Part shown: piece by piece, positions 60,573 to 64,000 of the stretch
Position numbering within the stretch: position 1 is the stretch's first letter
Layout of the letters: the number at the start of each line of letters is the position of its first letter
The notes under the pieces: model-generated
Seen by the model: the letters and a program-made list of their open reading frames with translations, nothing else
Told to the model about the DNA's origin: nothing
The model's database searches: none
Program-made: the position numbers and the translations under genes
Source: Xiphydria camelus
Taxonomy: Eukaryota; Arthropoda; Insecta; Hymenoptera; Xiphydriidae
NCBI GenBank assembly: GCA_963678675.1
Contig: OY783196.1
Coordinates: 29,924,827-29,988,826, forward strand
Reading direction: 5' to 3'
DNA: 64,000 bases

Positions 60573-60645
60573 GGGGTCAAATTGACTCTAGTAGGGAGTC
60601 CCTGCATTCAATATGGCGACTTCCTAATAGAGTCAGGCTGACTCC
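60573..60645 (+). ncRNA. mir-929: microRNA miR-929 precursor
   Basis: Positions 60579-60601 begin AAATTGACTCTAGTAGG, the sequence I recognise as the mature 5p arm of insect miR-929, and continue GAGTCC. The arm folds on GACTTCCTAATAGAGTC (60618-60634): a 17-bp stem with two mismatches, closed by a 17-nt loop and extended by GGGGTCA pairing with TGACTCC at the base. The result is a pre-miRNA-like hairpin of about 73 nt. The hairpin lies on the same strand as the complexin exon 29 kb upstream, as expected if it is processed from a cpx intron. Identity rests on recall of the mature sequence plus the fold; exact Drosha/Dicer ends are not determined. Confidence 0.9.
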
Positions 60646-63600
60646 TTTTGAGACGTTCTCCAAAGTCCTCGTGAAACTAATTAAGGAAAGCTGCGCGCGA
60701 GCCTCCGCGCTATTTATTCTCTTGACGTTCGATGCGACGAGCGTCCTCGGGGGGGGGGGGGGGAAATTAAATTAATGAGTACGATGCGAGCGTTGTTATT
60801 GTAAAGCTCGATCTTTATGAATGGTCGACCGGTGAATGCGGCCATCGCATGTCGAGCGGACGTTGATGTAAAACAGATTTTCATTTACCATTATACCGTC
60901 GGCAAACAATCGTTCTTTTTTTAATGCCCCGCGATAATGCAGCCTATTATTCTACCTGTCGCTTTCCCCTCGTCCCGCCTTCATATGTATATCGACCCGC
61001 ATAGGACATTGTAATAAAGTCATCGAGGAGATACCAGCGATTTTCATTTTACCCTATCGTTCCGTTTATTGGTTCGAATGCGAGGGAACGTCGATACCAT
61101 TATACATTGTTTACATCGGATAAAAGAGAACATTTTGTTTTGTTCGTTGTTCCGTATTCAGATGAATCATTCATCCGGGACGAAATCCATATTTGCTTGG
61201 TTGAAATGAATCTTCAATTTCATCGAATACATATTTATTCGGTATGAATGGATTTTCTCGTGGATTCGGATCCAGCAAACAATAATTTCACCGGTGGTCG
61301 TAAACAGTTTTGACTTGCTCACCTTACCGTAAAAGTATAGATACCGCGTAAGATAAGGGTAGCAGTAATAATAACGGAGGAGACAAACTAACAATAATAA
61401 ATAAGTACCTTTATCGCTCTAAGGAGCAAGAGTAAGGTTTCGGCGACGAGCTGCTTCACGAGCCAACGGTAACTCATGCAGATTAGCTCGGTATCATGTA
61501 AATGGGTAACAGTTATGCGTTGTCCCTCCGATATACGTAATCAACCTGGGGACAAGTCACGGCAGACTTCGCGTTCGTAGATTCCGGTTGAAATGGCCCT
61601 GTCGTTAAATTAAAGGCCGTATATCAACGGCGAATTTCTAACGCTTTTCGGAGCACGCGTGTCGGCACGCGCGCGCGAGTACAGGGCGAGGAATTTACGA
61701 GACTAAATCGGAGCGGGGCTGCCAAGGACAATCGAGTAAATTGCGACAATATACGTGTAATATATAGGACCCCAACCTGCCGGAGAGCAAGTGTGGGTCG
61801 ATACTTTTAAGCCCATTGCGCAACGGGGAAGACATATCGACGTGAAACAAAAGACGCGGTCGCACAGTGTATCGCGTACGAGATAAAATTTCAAAACGAG
61901 GCTCATGTATCTGATATAGAATTCACGTAAGAGCTTACACGTATCAGTCGAGCGCTCTTTATGCCATCGCACGTCATAATCGTGTGTAAAACTTCAGTAA
62001 AATGGAGCGAGGCGATTCCTTCAATAAAAAAAAAAGTTCATTTCGGTCACGAATATATACGTCGTCATCTATGAACTCTTAACCAAAGAGTTGTAAACGA
62101 AATTCGCAATAAAAAAAGTTGAACCATTTACCTCCACGAAACGGGTATTCGGTTTTCCAGCGGAGCGTTTTAAGCGCATTCGCGTTACGTGCAGAATGTG
62201 ACGTTCGATATAATCTGGGTCGAGCGTCGCTTCCGTCGCGGGCTTCCTATTAAAAGATAGGTATTTGCTGACCGACGGCGTACAGTCGCGCGGGTCTTGA
62301 TGCAACGGGTAAGCCGAAAGCGAAGCCGATACGTGTCCGAGCACAATAGCGGAAATTTTACACAGAAACGCTGATTCGATGGGAGTGTGGCTATGCGGTA
62401 AACAGCGATAATGATGTATGATAATGTTTGTTTCATTTTTCGAACGGTATTATAGACGATAAACGTATGCCGTCATGGGCCCTCGACGAATAACGAGATA
62501 ATACTCCGTTGAAGAAGATGTTACCGTTTGATATCGATGATTGTTCTTCGAGAGGCACAGATTTATGATGCATAGGCGTACTTGCCGATTTGCTGCTGAA
62601 AATAGCGTACATAGGAAAATTACGTCAATTAACGTCGCGACTGGTAAGTGGGCACTTACCATTTCCTATATAGAACTATTTATTTACGCAAATAACCGGA
62701 GCAATTCCGGAATAAATTGCGAATCGGGTCAAATGGCGAACTACGGCATCGTACTGCAAAACCGAATGTTATTTTTATCGTAAGGTATTTCAGCGTGGGA
62801 ATAAGTCACGCGTGAATCAAAATGTTAAGCTCCGCGTTATTCATTATCGACAGAGAGAAAGAGAGAGAGAACACGTTACATTTATCTCTCGCTAAATTTA
62901 CTTTCGCAAATCCGATTAAAAGGGAAACTAAAAAAAAAAATTCAACGATAAATTTGCAATGTAACCACGCCGCCATCTCGCCCGAAATACCCTCCACAGA
63001 GATAATGACCCATTGTGGGAATAAAAAGCTCCGAAGATGCAATTTCGCGGAATCTGGCGCTGATTGAGATGGAAGCAAATGGACCGAGTCTTTCACGGCA
63101 CGGCCGAAACGAGCGATTCATAAATAAAGTAGCATTGTCGTATAACCGCAATGGCGCACGTTTCTCCTGACAATCAAGTTGATTGTGGCCGGGGGTTTGT
63201 TCGCGAATACTAATAGGAAACGAAGTAGATACAGAGAGGGACATTTGTCATCGCCGACTCTCGCGGATTTGGCAGGGTGAAAGGAATACGGATTTTTTTT
63301 TTCTCAAATGTCAGGGAGGAGAGAGTTTTATGGGGCCTAACGTCGCAGGTTTCGCGAGGATCTTCGAGATGAGGGTATATAAGGCGGGTGGAAGGCGAAT
63401 ATGCCCCGGAATATTGGCTGAGAGGTCACGATGACGTACCGAGTATCTCACGGAAGAGACTCGAAAGTATGTCGATGTTTCCATCGCGTTGGGGGAAATC
63501 TGACACGTTGCGTCCGACGTAGAATGTTAAAAGCGAAAAATATCTTGAGTTTGTGTTATTATTTAATTACGAATCAATGTAAACCTTTCATTTAATTGCG

Positions 63601-64000
63601 TAAAGGTCGACGCTCGATAAATGAAAATCGTTGAAGAATTGATTTTTCTTCCCGTTACACTTCCTTCCGATTGTTCCCACTCGCCGCTTTTCGGCCTTGC
63701 GGAGAGAAAGGGCGCCGTAATTGGTGACCCGTGGAAATTTCATACACCGCCGAATAAATTCGCGAGAGCTCGCGCGGGGAATAACCGCTTTGGGAGTTCC
63801 TGCAATTTCGACATGAATCGAGAATGGGACCCCCGGGTCTTATTCGAACAAGAGCCAAACGTAATGGAGCGCGAGGGTAGGTATACGGCAAAAGTGAAAC
63901 GATGTTTTTTCGTAACCAATTATCGAGTTTTTACATCCCTGCCTCTCTTCGCCATGCTTGACGGATTTATCTGACATCGTTATTGTAATATTTTTAATGG
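60646..64000. other. non-coding, presumed cpx intron
   Basis: Contains a poly-G tract (60749-60763). No coding exon, including the C-terminal complexin exon, was recognised. Frames of up to 117 codons have no domain. Confidence 0.45.
60749..60763 (+). repeat. poly-G tract (about 15 G)
   Basis: A homopolymer run about 100 bp downstream of the miR-929 hairpin. Confidence 0.9.

Overview
The window looks like insect nuclear DNA, most likely hymenopteran and plausibly an ant. CpG is abundant rather than depleted, GA/CT microsatellites and poly-G/poly-C runs are frequent, many short inverted-repeat transposons are present, and the two recognisable genes are of insect type. The order-level assignment is inference.

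Coding content is very low. I can support one conserved coding exon, a 164-bp internal exon of the synaptic protein complexin (cpx) at 31277-31440 on the + strand, with good splice sites. About 29 kb downstream on the same strand is a hairpin carrying the mature sequence of insect miR-929 (60573-60645). I recall mir-929 as an intronic miRNA of cpx in Drosophila, but could not check it here. The simplest reading is that most or all of the window lies inside cpx, as two giant introns around one exon with miR-929 in the downstream intron. I found neither the first coding exon (family start MAAFIAKQMVG) nor the C-terminal exon(s) (YNIKKKEE onward). Nearly all long open frames are arginine-rich by-products of CpG-rich, stop-poor sequence or lie inside repeats.

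The rest is a landscape of non-autonomous DNA transposons. A large TA-flanked group has ends reading roughly CACTGAGAAAAAA but unrelated interiors (10637, 14045, 26902, 27942, 36769, 40276, 41812, 48376, 49708, 56848, 56957). A TTAA-flanked, piggyBac-like pair lies in opposite orientations (2779-3301, 53037-53557). Other families are represented by one or two copies (3434, 12965, 15161, 17091, 18307, 51274). A 575-bp element at 24925 carries an antisense THAP-domain exon. Several elements are nested: 36921 in 36769, about 28099 in 27942, 48475 in 48376, 56957 in 56848.

The most unusual structure is a 3.78-kb element at 41812-45595. It has TA-flanked terminal inverted repeats and holds two different satellite-like arrays (about 5.8 x 316 bp and 7 x 126 bp). 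Other points of interest are a near-palindrome 95 bp upstream of the cpx exon, a roughly 110-bp segment duplicated on both sides of one piggyBac-like copy, and a GC-rich structured block at 16690-17000.
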